Source: Hydractinia symbiolongicarpus
Lineage: Eukaryota > Cnidaria > Hydrozoa > Anthoathecata > Hydractiniidae
Direction of reading: 5' to 3'
DNA: 64,000 nt
NCBI RefSeq assembly: GCF_029227915.1
Contig: NC_079881.1
Coordinates: 5,766,001-5,830,000 of the forward strand
Shown here: one piece after another, positions 1 to 12,200 of the stretch
Layout of the letters: each line of letters opens with the position of its first letter
Numbering within the stretch: the stretch's first letter is position 1
Translations under genes and position numbers: made by a program
The notes under the pieces: model-generated
Told to the model about the DNA's origin: nothing
The model's database searches: none
Seen by the model: only the letters and a program-made list of their open reading frames with translations

Positions 1-20
1 AATTATACAAAAATAAGAAC

Positions 21-64
21 TGTCGTTAATTTATGCTAATACATATTAGCATAAATTAACGACA
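21..64. repeat. perfect 20-bp inverted repeat with 4-nt loop
   Basis: Bases 21-40 are the exact reverse complement of 45-64, leaving a 4-base loop at 41-44. The stem begins TGTCG and ends CGACA. No element boundary or target duplication can be judged because it lies at the window edge. Confidence 0.9.
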
Positions 65-2040
65 CATTGGCAACAGGGAAATCATGGTTACTTTCGTTTA
101 TTCACTGCACAATATTTTTGTTTACGAGAAATTTCTACGAATATTTAATAAAAAAAAACACTGAAAACCTAGAATACTGTTTTTTAAAGTTTATACAAAT
201 GTCAGTGTTCCAAATACAATCCTATTGTTGCTCTGAAGACAAGCCTGTAAACTAAACAAGTTCACTGGATTTGCCTATTTCATTTGAGTAACCACTATCT
301 GAATTAACGTACTCTCATTACAGTCTTGTCTGTGTTATAATATCACTTCATGTTTTAGCAACCCACTCATTCGAGCAATCGTCCTATTGAGTGCAGATAC
401 CAAAGGTAAAGAACTATCGAAAAAGAGGGGTACATTAAGAAATTGTTTCGGTAGGCACTTAAATAGCCCATACCACAGTAAACAACAATATCTCCCAACA
501 GAATTTAAAAAAATACGATTGAGTATACATGCTCGGTTACTACAGAAACGCGTTGGATAACAGCCGCGCATTCAATAATATGTAGCGTCAAAAAAATTAG
601 AAAAATAACTCAAAAAATATTTACCAACAGCATTGTATCTTTACACATTATCTCCATCGTTGGGCGGCATCTTGAAATATGAAGAAACGACATAGCTTGT
701 GAACTCTATCGTTTTTAGTTTCAACTTCCTTCACGTCAGAAAATGATTTCGGTATGTTACACGTTTCATACCGAGATAGATCTGATCTAACCAGCTTGAT
801 CTTTTTGGTCACCATGTGAGAATTATGATTGAATTGAACTTTTTTCTGTGTGCGCGTATTGAAAAATATTACAAAAAAATAAATTAAGAATAATTAACCT
901 GCGAACCAATGATTGAGGTTAAAAAAATAAGTTATGATGATTTATTTTTTACTGAAAATCTGGCTTTCAGAAAAACGACTAGCTATTATCTGATTTTGTG
1001 CACAAAATTATGCGCACATTCTGAATAATTAACAACAAAAGCGTGGGAATGAAACGAGAGCATACTGAGCCATTTCTGCATGTGCAAAATTAAAATAGAG
1101 TGAATTTCAACTGGGTATTCTGAAAATCATAAGAATAGTAGGAATTATAGACTAGCCTTAAATATGTTGCGTTCCAATTACGTTGTTGGTGTTTTTACTG
1201 TTAAAGCTCACCTCCTATAAATTTTATACGAAAGACCTTAGAAAGTTATCTGGGCTAGAACACCATATTTTATATCGAAAAGAGAAAAATATGCCCAGTT
1301 ACTTATTAGTCTTGCATGCTTTTATTTGGTCAGAAAAGCCCTTGATTGCTTTCGTTTGGTCCGAAAAAACTCTCCTAATTGCTTTCGTTTAGTCCGAAAT
1401 GAAAAATTACACGGTATCGGTTACAAAAAAATTAACGATTATTAGGGAAATACATGCTGTGCTAGACTTCGAATACCGTAAATATGAGACAAAGTCGTCA
1501 ATTAAACCAATCAGGACACGTTATTTGAGTCAACCAGCAAATTAAATTACATGAAAATTGATCGCAAGTCAGTCGCTTTTTTGCCGTATCCACCGACTCA
1601 GTCACAGAAGAAAAAGGTAAGAAAATTTATGTCAGTCGCGTGACGCCGCTGACTTAAACTGGTCTGCCCCTGCCATGAGTTTTTTAATTGTCCTGAAAAT
1701 CTTAAGAAAGGGATTTAAGAATAATACTGAGTATACTTACTACACTTTTTGCGTATATGCAGCTAATTTGAAGCAGAAAAAGCTTCCAATCAGGAAAATT
1801 TCATGAAAGAAGTAGTTATAAAAAACTTATTTTTCCGCCTAATCTAACAACTGTAGAAATTGTTTACATGAGGTAAACAACTACCTGTTTTTTGAATGCT
1901 TATCTTGACCTTGGGCAGAATATTTTTCGCGAAGCAAAATAGTCAAACATTTGGTTTAGCCCGCGAAAATTTTCGCCTTTCAAAATGTAGAAGCTTATTC
2001 TGCTTTTAAACTATGGAGAATTCCGCCAGCCAGCAAATAG

Positions 2041-2138
2041 CAACCTCGTTCCCAGGGCATTTTGCCTTGTTGATGAAGTTGATAGCAGCCACTCCGTAAT
2101 AACGGCTCAGGAGCAACAAGACCCTGGGGACGAAGTTG
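2041..2138. repeat. foldback element of the CAACCTCGT family
   Basis: The left end reads CAACCTCGTTCCCAGGG and the right end is its near reverse complement (CCCTGGGGACGAAGTTG), enclosing about 64 bp. Related ends occur at 10119-10199, 10573-10671 and 50495-50563, and weaker relatives at 29861-29916 and 51131-51206, so this is a dispersed MITE-like family. Confidence 0.7.
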
Positions 2139-2922
2139 AGCAAATAGAACTGCATGACAGATAGAGGAAAATGAAGAATTACTTCTTCTTCCAACTTTAT
2201 AGCTGATATTTTTGTAAACGAATGAGAGGCAATTTACAAGCAAGTTTGTAAATTCTGAGATTTTCGGAAAATACGTAGTGTTTGTGGAAGCCAGGACAAG
2301 TTCCATTTCTGCACTTATCTCGTTCTTATTTTTCTGACGTCAAACTTTAAAATTTTACTTGCAAATTCATCAATGGAAAATATGCTCAGAAAATCTTTAA
2401 TATTTATTTTAAATCACAAAAGTTGTTAAGACGATGTATACTTGAAAAGATGAATGGATATAAAAATATTATTAAATCAAAAATAAAAATTCAAATAGAA
2501 GTGTTTCTTTTGTCGGGAAATAAAGTACAAAGAATTTTTGGGCACCATTTCTGATTTCATTATAATCGTTGGCGACATAATGTAAAAGAAAATCAAAATA
2601 TTATAATTGAATCAATATAGCTACAAGTAAACAAAGGAAGTCCAACTGCCTTCGTGCAGATGAATAAAATAAATAATATGATCCCACTGAAATCTCAACA
2701 AAACCTAGAGCCCTAAAAAATCATACGGAAAAGACATAATTGTTTATAGAAACTTCAAAAGATCGAAAACAGGTGCATAAACTTATAAAACTGAAACAAA
2801 TATGTTACAACAACAACAAAAGCACTTTTGTTTGGCTTGTTAGCAAAACAAATAAATTCATTTTTTTAAAATCTGAATCTAAAATAAAATCAGAAGAATA
2901 AAACTTTATATGTGAAAAAAAA

Positions 2923-5013
2923 ATGAGCTTGAAGGTCATGAAATGCTTTTTCGTGTTTATTTTACTCCAACTTGTTTTTCGAACAGTCACCGGAGGTTGT
3001 GGTAGCAACATCACAGCTGCAAAACGATTAAACGTGCTTTCTTTGATGTCATTATCTACACCTAATGGTAAGCAACATAACGTGGACTCGATTGTACTGG
3101 GGTATATGTTCGAGTTAGAATTTGCTGCTAGATTTAAAAACAATACTTTGCTTGGCTACATTGCTGTAGATGTGTGCAGCAGTAGTGATGTTTTGTTGGA
3201 CGTGTTGCTGACGTTTTTGCTAAAACCAAACACACCACACATATTTGCTGTGTATTCAGTTATATCTTTTGAAATGACCCAGCTAGCTGCTTCCATCTTG
3301 TATCCTTATGACGTTCCACTTTATGCTCATACCAACAGACCAGTAATTCCAAGTCAATTGCTGGACAATCCAAATAACGTATTTAAATATGAGATATTTA
3401 CCAAATATGATAACCAGGTACCTCGGGCAAAGGATTCTGCATTTCTATCGATTTTATTGATAATTATTTGTCGTGATAGCGTTGACTGTAATAGCACAGA
3501 TTCCTCCGTGTCGAAGCTTTTTTCTTCTAAACGCTGCTTAAAGATGAGGCGATTGAATTTAAATAACAAAGACAACATCAAGAAGATGAACAGGGTGATT
3601 AATCATACATATTCTGATGCGATCCTTGTTAGTGGAAATATCTATGATGTTGATGAGTACTTGAAAATCATTGAAGGTGCAACCACGAATAGGAACATAT
3701 TTACGGCAATCAACATTGAGCAATATGTGCCACTGTTTTGTAAACACTCTCATAAAAATGCTCCCTACTTCTACACATTGGCAAATTGTGAAAACAACAC
3801 AGTGATTATTGATTATCACAGTAACAGATTTTTTATTTTAAGTTTAATGTATTTTTTAATTGAATCATTTCGAAGTTACCCTCAGGTGCCAATCGTAAAT
3901 GCAAACGCGTACTATTCTGTGATAAACAACGATTCGCAGTACTTGACAGGCCGTTGTTATTCTCCTATCTGCATGGAAGGACGAGAATTGGTGTTTGATA
4001 AATATTCAGAAGAAAACTGGGATACCAGTATTGGATGGACTTGTGTGAAATGTCCAGAAAACAAAATCAAAAGCTTTCGTGGCAATTATAGTTGTGTCGA
4101 ATGTCCAAAGTACCTGAAAGCAAATAAAAACAAGACAACCTGTTATGATCCATATCAATATGTGTTTTTGGAGTATAACGATAAATCAGGTTTACTGCTT
4201 ACAACAACCGTCATCTTATCGCTTGTTGCCATGGCTACGTCTATTTTTGTCTTTCTGAAACATCACAAGACACCCATTGTATTGTCATCCGACAAACATG
4301 GGACGTTACTGCAATTGACAACGCAAATGACGCTTATGCTCTCTATCGTGGTGTTGTTTATAGGTAAGCCTAGCAGTGTGATTTGTACCTCCAGACCAAT
4401 TTTTGTTGGCTTGCTGTTGTCTTTTACTACATCAATAACATTGAGTAAAACTCAGAAATTTTTGAGAATATTTCAAGCCAAAGTTAAAATGAACAGCAGA
4501 GAAATAATATTCACAAGAGCTGTGGAAATCTTCTCCATAAGTTTGCTTGTGTGCATTTCATGTGTGTTGTTGATTGTCTCTTTTGAAAGCAGAGAAAGCC
4601 AAGTCAAAGAAATCTTCTCAGAAAACAAGCAGCGCATAGTATACTGCACAACAGATTGGCATATACAACTACAATTTGGCTATATCACGCTGTTACTGCT
4701 TGGCACAGCAGTGCAAGGATTTCGAGCGCGCAAACTCCCAGCCTCATTCAAAGAAACGAACTTTCTCACCTTCACGTCCTTTTTGTCAGTTGTTATCATC
4801 GGCGTCACATCTGTAATATACCACAGCCAACAAGATCACTACCTCCAGACCTTTATAATTGCGGTTACCGTCCTTTTTTTAACAGATATTAATTATATGG
4901 TGCATAGTTATAAAACGTATGTGATTTTATTTCGACCAGAGTTAAACAATACTTCAGTTCTTCGCAATCAAATCATGCTCAAAATGACAAAAAAATCGAA
5001 ATCGCTTGTTTAG
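2923..5013 (+). CDS. intronless class C (glutamate/V2R/taste-like) G-protein-coupled receptor
   Basis: A single open frame of 696 residues. It begins with a hydrophobic signal peptide (about residues 1-24), followed by a ligand-binding Venus-flytrap-like region with several N-glycosylation sites (about 25-340). Next comes a cysteine-rich linker (about 343-407, including CVKC and CVEC) of the NCD3G type, then seven membrane segments (about 423-680). The motif FRARKLP near residue 600, between TM5 and TM6, is characteristic of class C receptors. The family couples extracellular ligand binding to G proteins at the plasma membrane; the ligand is unknown. The N-terminal domain is divergent and I cannot assign it to the mGluR, GABA-B or CaSR branch. 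The lack of introns contrasts with the other genes here and fits a lineage-specific expansion or retroposed origin. The first ATG gives the signal peptide, which supports the start. Confidence 0.85.
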   Translation: MSLKVMKCFFVFILLQLVFRTVTGGCGSNITAAKRLNVLSLMSLSTPNGKQHNVDSIVLGYMFELEFAARFKNNTLLGYIAVDVCSSSDVLLDVLLTFLLKPNTPHIFAVYSVISFEMTQLAASILYPYDVPLYAHTNRPVIPSQLLDNPNNVFKYEIFTKYDNQVPRAKDSAFLSILLIIICRDSVDCNSTDSSVSKLFSSKRCLKMRRLNLNNKDNIKKMNRVINHTYSDAILVSGNIYDVDEYLKIIEGATTNRNIFTAINIEQYVPLFCKHSHKNAPYFYTLANCENNTVIIDYHSNRFFILSLMYFLIESFRSYPQVPIVNANAYYSVINNDSQYLTGRCYSPICMEGRELVFDKYSEENWDTSIGWTCVKCPENKIKSFRGNYSCVECPKYLKANKNKTTCYDPYQYVFLEYNDKSGLLLTTTVILSLVAMATSIFVFLKHHKTPIVLSSDKHGTLLQLTTQMTLMLSIVVLFIGKPSSVICTSRPIFVGLLLSFTTSITLSKTQKFLRIFQAKVKMNSREIIFTRAVEIFSISLLVCISCVLLIVSFESRESQVKEIFSENKQRIVYCTTDWHIQLQFGYITLLLLGTAVQGFRARKLPASFKETNFLTFTSFLSVVIIGVTSVIYHSQQDHYLQTFIIAVTVLFLTDINYMVHSYKTYVILFRPELNNTSVLRNQIMLKMTKKSKSLV

Positions 5014-5121
5014 ACTAAAAATACTATATATGGTGACTTTTTTTGTATGTAATTTATATCTCTATATTAATAATACCCGTTATACATCAATTTAAAATGG
5101 TTGCGCCACAGTTTCATTTAG

Positions 5122-5329
5122 GAATCCTGCAGACCAATGTCGTTACTTTACGCTAAGTAGCGAACAAGATTGCACGAAATGTCGTTGGAAGAAGTATGTG
5201 CGACCGGAGAATTGTTGTGAACTTTTGTACGGCCTAACGGGTAGTTTACGGATAGAAAACTTTAGATTTTTGAACAAATTGGCACGTAATCGTAAGGCGC
5301 GAAAGTCACTTTTTATTTCAAAGACGTAG
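5122..5329 (+). CDS. candidate orphan 3' exon
   Basis: An acceptor-like TTTCATTTAG is followed by a frame of about 68 codons ending in TAG. The encoded tail is basic and cysteine-containing (CTKCRWKKY, PENCCELLYG). It starts 109 bp after the receptor stop codon. I do not recognise it and found no matching upstream exon, so it may be chance or a terminal exon of an unannotated transcript. Confidence 0.2.
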
Positions 5330-6203
5330 TACACGCATACTGATATTGTCTATGTTCATACTTTTAGAGCGGGTTTAAAGTAATTCAGTTACAACTGTAG
5401 GATACTGCATTTGAAAGTCATCGAGATGAAAAATACACTTAGATGGCGTTATTAAAAATGACGTCATTTCACAGAGTAGATATTTTTTTTTAAAATATGT
5501 TCCGTGTTTAACATTTATTAGTACCCATATATCCTATTGGCAACATTTTTTATAATTACCTGGTCTAAAAGAAGTAGAAATCCAAAACTTTTTTTGTACA
5601 ACCAACCAAGTCAGAATGGCCGCTCTTGAACGATACTCAATGTTGCTGACGTCACCTTTTCACAATTCTAGGGTCTTCACAGGCCGTTATGTAGATTTCT
5701 TCATAATGGACTTGTTAGAGTGCGTAACTAGTAATTTTAACAAAGTGAGCTATTTTAAAGAACATCCAAAAACAGCAAATTATCGATATTTTTTGCTCAG
5801 AATTGTAGAAATCTTGATCTTTTAAACTATAGACCACTTTCCGCGTGACGTAGTTGTTTTGATTTCATTTTGAGAACAATGGGCATGCGCGCACTTTTGT
5901 GTAGGTAAAAAAGCAGGAATCGCACAGGGTAAAATGGTTATTAATGAAGAGTAAGAACTGGAATTAAATTTTAACCATTTTCTTCTAATTCTTCTTAAAA
6001 AATTTCACTAATTTTGAGCAATTATTTCTTTTTTGGATAAATTTCTTTGATTACTGTGGTCTGTTGTTTATATTTTCTGCCTACAGAAATGCTGCGCATG
6101 TCCAAAAAAGCCGCAAACTTTTGTAAACATTCGCAAGTCATCTATATAAATATGATATTCAGAGTTCACTGTGTTTATTATCAAAATCAATAAACCATAT
6201 TAA

Positions 6204-6401
6204 AGATATTCTATTTTGCTTTGACGGTCTGATAAATTGCTCAAAGGAATAAAAGCAAATCGAGTTTGCTTTTTTCATTTTCAATGTTTTTATAAGCATG
6301 TTACTGATAAAGCTGACAACTTTATCAGTAACATGCTAATAAAAACATTGAAAATGAAAAAAGCGATATTTATCAAACCGTCAAAGCAATATAGAATATC
6401 T
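6204..6401. repeat. long foldback element
   Basis: The outer arms (from 6204 and ending at 6401) match over 34 bp with two or three mismatches. An inner stem of about 45 bp closes on the 7-nt loop at 6313-6319. The left arm carries about 28 extra bases (6238-6265) that the right arm lacks. The whole unit resembles a foldback MITE; no coding capacity. Confidence 0.85.
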
Positions 6402-8232
6402 TGAACAAATTAAAGTCAAAGTTATACAAACGCGGGATAATTATGTTCTTTATAATAAAGACACCAGCAAGAAGCATTTACAGATTCGGTTCCCATTGTC
6501 ATAACAACCACAGCTGCGCGAGAGTTTCCTTCAAATAATCAAAATGGAAAAAATGGATTTGTAAACACGCATTAAAAATATAAAAAGATCTGCAAGCATA
6601 CTCTGTTCATGGAATTTAAAAACTACACATAATGAAAAGTAAGGCAATTTTCTCACAATTTTTAAGTCACGAAAGTCGAATAAAGTCGAAAATTGAAAAA
6701 TAAATTGAATTCATCATAAATAAAGATTTACTCTTATTTTTCCCCTAGACACATTCTTTGGCATGGTAAAGAATTAAACTTCACAGAAAATTTTAGTGAA
6801 ACCTATTTTTAATAAAACATATTTGTGCCCTTTTTACAATCCGAAGTTATTCACCTAAAACGATGCAATTATAGTTGTCAATCTTGCCCGTAGCGTGGAA
6901 AGGAAACTCGTTTTTCGGGTTGGGTATTATATAGTGTTTAACTAAGGGGTAGAAGGTTTTAAAAGCTCAATTGTCTAGACCATGTTGAAATTATCCAAGT
7001 TATGTATTCTTCAGCCCCCTTAATTTTTCAATTCAATGAGCCCATAACAGCGGTAATCTTGCGTTTATCTCCTTTTTAAAATACTTTTTCATTAAGTGAT
7101 CATAGCAGATGAAAAAGATATTCGGGCAGAAAAGAACAAAGAATTTGAAGTCCAAAGTAGAGAAAATGGTGTATTGAAAAAATAAAAGAAAAATTAATCA
7201 AATTCCCTGATAAATTTCATCGATTATTTATTTTCATTGAAAGAAAAAAAACATTGAAAACATTGAAAACTTTTGTAGTGATTTTCGATCTTAAATGTAA
7301 ACAAAAATAAAAACAAAACAAAAATATAAACAATTGACTACACTCGCTAATTTCACTATTTAGTACTCAATGAAAAGAAAACAAACATTTCTTATCAACC
7401 AAACCAAACATTCAAGTGGATACACTAAGAAAAGGTCTGTTTGCTACCAATAAATATCTTCTCAACCGATAAGTCACACTATGTGAGAAAATATAGACTG
7501 CTGACATGAATAACCAATGAATGTATCGAAAATAATTATTAAGGTTAAAAGACATTCTACTGTGGAGGTAATAAAACTAAATAAATCTTTAATATCTGTC
7601 CGTTAGAAAATTTCTGTAAATTTAATTTTACACGCCTTCTTGCAGTCCACGTCAAAACATTTCTCTTCATTCTTTTTACAAATTGAAACTCTCGTTATTT
7701 TCTATCCAAGGTTCGCTAATTTAACTTCCTGGGAAAATAAGATTGAAACCCTAATTTCTTAGAAAATTTTCTGAGTCGTGATTTTCCTATAAAAACCGTT
7801 GGCATGGGATGTTGTGTTTCCTTGCGTTGCTCTCCCAATAATTTTCGCCAGAACTAATTTTTGCGGAATTGACAAAATATCTCAAAATTTGCGACAATTA
7901 ATTCCCTGGAGGTAGATAAACTATATACACCATGATTTTCATAAATATTTTAAATTTACAAATATTCAGTTTTTTAATCCCATTATTGCAAAAACAATGT
8001 GTCATGTATGGTTCTGCTGCATTCGAAATTTACTTTGTTTACTATTTTTTAGTTGTACTCTATTTATACTGTCGTTTCTGGTATCAAATATCCTGGGGAG
8101 AGGGGTGAATGGCTTAAGCTATGCTGATGACAGACATATAGTAGAGTAGCTATAATTTGTTATCAACATCTAAGAACTAAACAAAAACATGCTTTCCTTA
8201 ACAGATCCTTAGCAGATCAAACAATTAAACGT

Positions 8233-8266
8233 TATCAATGAAGGTTGACCTCAACCTTCATTGATA
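8233..8266. repeat. perfect 16-bp inverted repeat
   Basis: TATCAATGAAGGTTGA at 8233-8248 is followed by CC and its exact reverse complement. It stands alone between genes. Confidence 0.85.
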
Positions 8267-9233
8267 CTACTTGCCAATGAGATCATTTGTGGTAATTAAA
8301 TTTTTCAATCATTTTGATTAAAGCCAGGATGATGAAATTAATAACCTTAATTCTTAAAGGGGGATTGTCGCGTGTGTGTCAACTGGTAATTAGATTGGTG
8401 ATTAAAATAACAGGGCCGTAGCTAAGTCCGATTTTTTGGTAGATGGATGGGTGGGTTAAGGTAAATATCGGGATTTAAAATCCTCTTTACAACCGCGATA
8501 AATCTACTGACCAAATATCTGTTACTGAGTTTTTACCATTAATTAGAAAAAAATATTAAATTGGCCTGGTATAATCAAATCGAGTAAAATTGAGAATTAC
8601 ACTATAGGAATTTTTTCACATTTAGCCTTCTTGGGGGTTATTTCGCATACACATTTCACCCGAAAAAAAAATTTGTATTTCTTGTGAACGCTTAGTAAAC
8701 ATTTAACAACAAAATTATCGTGACAGCCAGTATTGGTGTCAAAATAATCCTTAGTTATTGTCACAGCTAAGAATTTCAAAATGTCTAATAATATGCACTA
8801 AGTATTCATAACCCGCACATTATTTGAAACTAAGGTCACGAGTGATTAGTAAAATGGATTTTGCATGCTCTTTTAACACTATAATGAGAACATCAAATAT
8901 TGTAATGTCTTTTTTAATGTAACTCATTGACTTATTTTTTGCACAGGTCTTCGTTCTGGAGATGCAAAACCAGGTATTGATTTCTATCTTTCCACCGCAG
9001 ACAAATTGTAAATGTTAGCAGTGAAGTATTCCCATAGTATCAAACGCTGAAATAATCTCCGCATCATAGAAACGTAATGCGCCATTGTAAAAGTAATCTT
9101 GATTTTAAAGTTCAGTTAAAATTAATAATTTTAAATACCCCCGTCTTTTTAAAAATTTAAAGAATTAAGGTCTGCGCAGACGCACCTCCAAAAAATAAAA
9201 AGAACTTTTGAAAGAGCGTCACGCGGTGACAAC

Positions 9234-12200
9234 ATGGCCGAAGTTTTAAAATTATCTTTCACAAAAACATTATTTGTTTTTCAAGTACTACTGCTGGGAT
9301 TATTCGCGGGTTATGTGGATTATAAAGATGACGTCAGCCTGTCAAAAACGCATACCTTGTACTCACGTGAGTATATCTATGTACTTTTTTTATTTTGAAC
9401 TAGATGATTCCGATTGAGCACATTTCCAACAAAGCCGCAGTGCGGGTTAGTTGAAGCCTGACCCTGTTTGGAATATTAAAATTGAATAATGCGCAAGTGA
9501 TACGTTCGCTGTCGCATTATTACAAAATAAATGTCGGACGACATTTTTTGATAATGCAAATGTGCAAATCAGGGTTAACCGCCAAAAACTAAAGCTCAAT
9601 TCAATCAACTCAATAAGTAACCTTTTTATCTTCGACTTGAAAAAACCATTCAAGGACGCGAGTAGAATTATTTCCTTTCAAAACATTTGAAAAATCTATA
9701 CTAGTCGCTCATTGGAGGTTTCAAAACGAAACATTCCCCATCCATACTTGACTTAGAAAGTGATGACAAGGAAGGAAGTCATTTGAACTTGAAGTTTGTA
9801 TGAGAAGCAGCATAGTGGATTAATATTATTTACAGAGCAGAAAGCGATTTAAAAAACGAATCCAATGCTGAAGCCCTTTTTCTTAAGTCATCCCATTACC
9901 CACGCAACATCCTTTCTCTATATACGATACTCTGAATTCCTAAACCGGAGAGTAGGGACACCCAATCTAAAAACAAATAAGCCTGCGCTTTGAGCTCGTG
10001 TGAAGAAGCATAGCAAGAGCTAAAAAAACTTATCTTAGCAGAACCATAAACATATCTCCAAAGATTTAAAAAAAACTATTGATTAATTAATATTTGTGAA
10101 ATCCAATTAATTGTGAACCAACTTCGTTCCCAGAGCATTTTGTTAAGGAAGACTCTGTAATAACGGATCAGGGGGCACAAGATCCTAGATAGGAGGTTGG
10201 TTGAGTACTTATCATACCTTATTATATAATAACAGTATTTTGTATCCGTGTACGTGAGAAAAAATCATGCTACAAACTCACGAAATCCGAATGCAATATA
10301 TTTTTATCTTGTTATGACGTCCTTTTTCAATTACAATTCGCCTTTGTAACAGACGTAAACTGGGAAGTAATTAAATTATAAACCTAACCCCTGTTCTATC
10401 TTTTTTCAAGTTTGCAGGCGAAAAAGTCCTAGTGAAGAGGTTGCAGTCAATTGTTAGAGTCCTCCAGAACAAAATAGGGTCTACGACATAATATATCATT
10501 TTTTAATAGTATTAATAAGAGAAATTAAACTTTTGCTTGGCGTTTTTTTTTCTTCAATAACCATTTAATCACCAACCTCGTCTCCAGTGATATTATAAGT
10601 ATTTATAGATTGGGACAAACTCTGATCAGATATGAATGTAAAGAAACCTAATAAGTCCTGGGATGAGGTTGTTAAAAAAACCTTACAGCAGCAGTCCAAC
10701 GATTATAGCTGGTAAGTCAAGCAGCAGATTCGTTAGGCAATTATTTCAAAACTGAACAAACCAAGTCGTAGATTAACTTTCAAAAATTCTACATAGCGAG
10801 TTGGTAATCTCATTTTCATTCTTAGGAAGATTGAACTCTATTATGGGTCTGTTTACAAAATCTTATAACTCAAAAGACATCATTTTCTTTCTATGTTTTT
10901 ATGAATCTTTCAAATAAAAATATCCGTTGGAAATTCTTAAATGTTCTTAACACATTTGGTGAAACAACTATATATCTTTTTCTTTTGAAGGACGACGAGT
11001 CCAATGTTGGGATGTTAGAAGATTCCTTATTCCATGAAATTAACGAGTCGTGAAATTAATGCGGTTTTTCAAAATTCGCGTTAATTTAATGACCGTTAAT
11101 TAAATGCAGTGTTAATTTAAAGACTGTTAATTTCATGACTCGTTAATTAAAATACTGTTAATTTTGTGACTTTTTTATAATATATAAAACCTAAATAATA
11201 CAATATTTTCAAAAAAAATTTTTCTATTTTCTTCTCATCGGACGATAGCTCAACGGTGCTTTCTTTAGCCATCGTTTTTAAAATGGATTTTGTATTATCT
11301 TCATACTCTGGTCTAAGTGGAAAATTAACTGAAAGTTTTCTTCCAAAATTTTTAATTTTTTAACATCGTCTTTAAAAACAACGTAAACTTTTATTTCAAT
11401 TTTCAAACTGCCTTGTAATAGAGGAGACCGCTTTACTATCTAAACCCTGATCGTGACGTTACAACCATTGAAGTTAATCTTTGCTTGTCAACTTTAAAAC
11501 CAGAACATGCGAAACTCATGAAAAGCATTTCCAAACTGAAAAAGGTTGTAACATCATCACTGCTGATTGGAGACTGCTGGGATAACAGAAACATTAAAAA
11601 GCGCCAGAGAAGCAAATAGCGAGGTCAACATGGATTTGTAAATTACAAGTTCATAATACAAAAAAAGTTACTGTTAAAAAAATCTTCTATTCTTTCTCAA
11701 ATTCTTGTTTATTAAATGCATTTTAAAATAGAACCTTGCTCAACCACGTTAATTAAATGCCTTTTCAAAATAATTTCATTGAACCGCGTTAATTTTATGA
11801 CCGTTAAATTAATTTGCGTTAATTTCTTGACTCCTTAATTTCATGGAATAAGGTATATCGTCGTCCTTGTATGCTAAATAAATAGATTTGTTACCGAGAA
11901 GTCATCACATCTATGTATTAATAGCAGCATTTCAACCTCGTACCTAAGACTTTTTAATATAAACACTGGTGTGTTTTAGGAATAGATAAAGGGGACTGGG
12001 TACAGGAATACAAAATAAGTATTTAATTGTCAAACGTTTTGCAATCTGTTACCAAGACGACGGATAAGTGTGGCTAATAATAGTTTGGATTCCATTAATT
12101 AAAAAGTAAGATGGAGAGCGAGGAACGTCAGCGGTACCTCAATTATTTACACTCGCTCTTCTATTCGACCAAACGCGTCTCTCCACTTGAGATGAGAGTG

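Larger units (their letters stand above)
1..2922. other. gene-free stretch
   Basis: No reading frame here resembles a known protein; the short ORFs are AT-rich and lack splice or start support. The stretch holds a perfect hairpin at 21-64 and a foldback element at 2041-2138. The last few hundred bases would include the promoter and 5' leader of the class C receptor, but I see no convincing TATA element. Confidence 0.6.
5330..9233. other. intergenic stretch
   Basis: No supported gene. It contains a long imperfect inverted repeat at 6204-6401 and a short perfect one at 8233-8266. The 3' end would carry the promoter of the Rh gene that begins at 9234. Confidence 0.6.
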
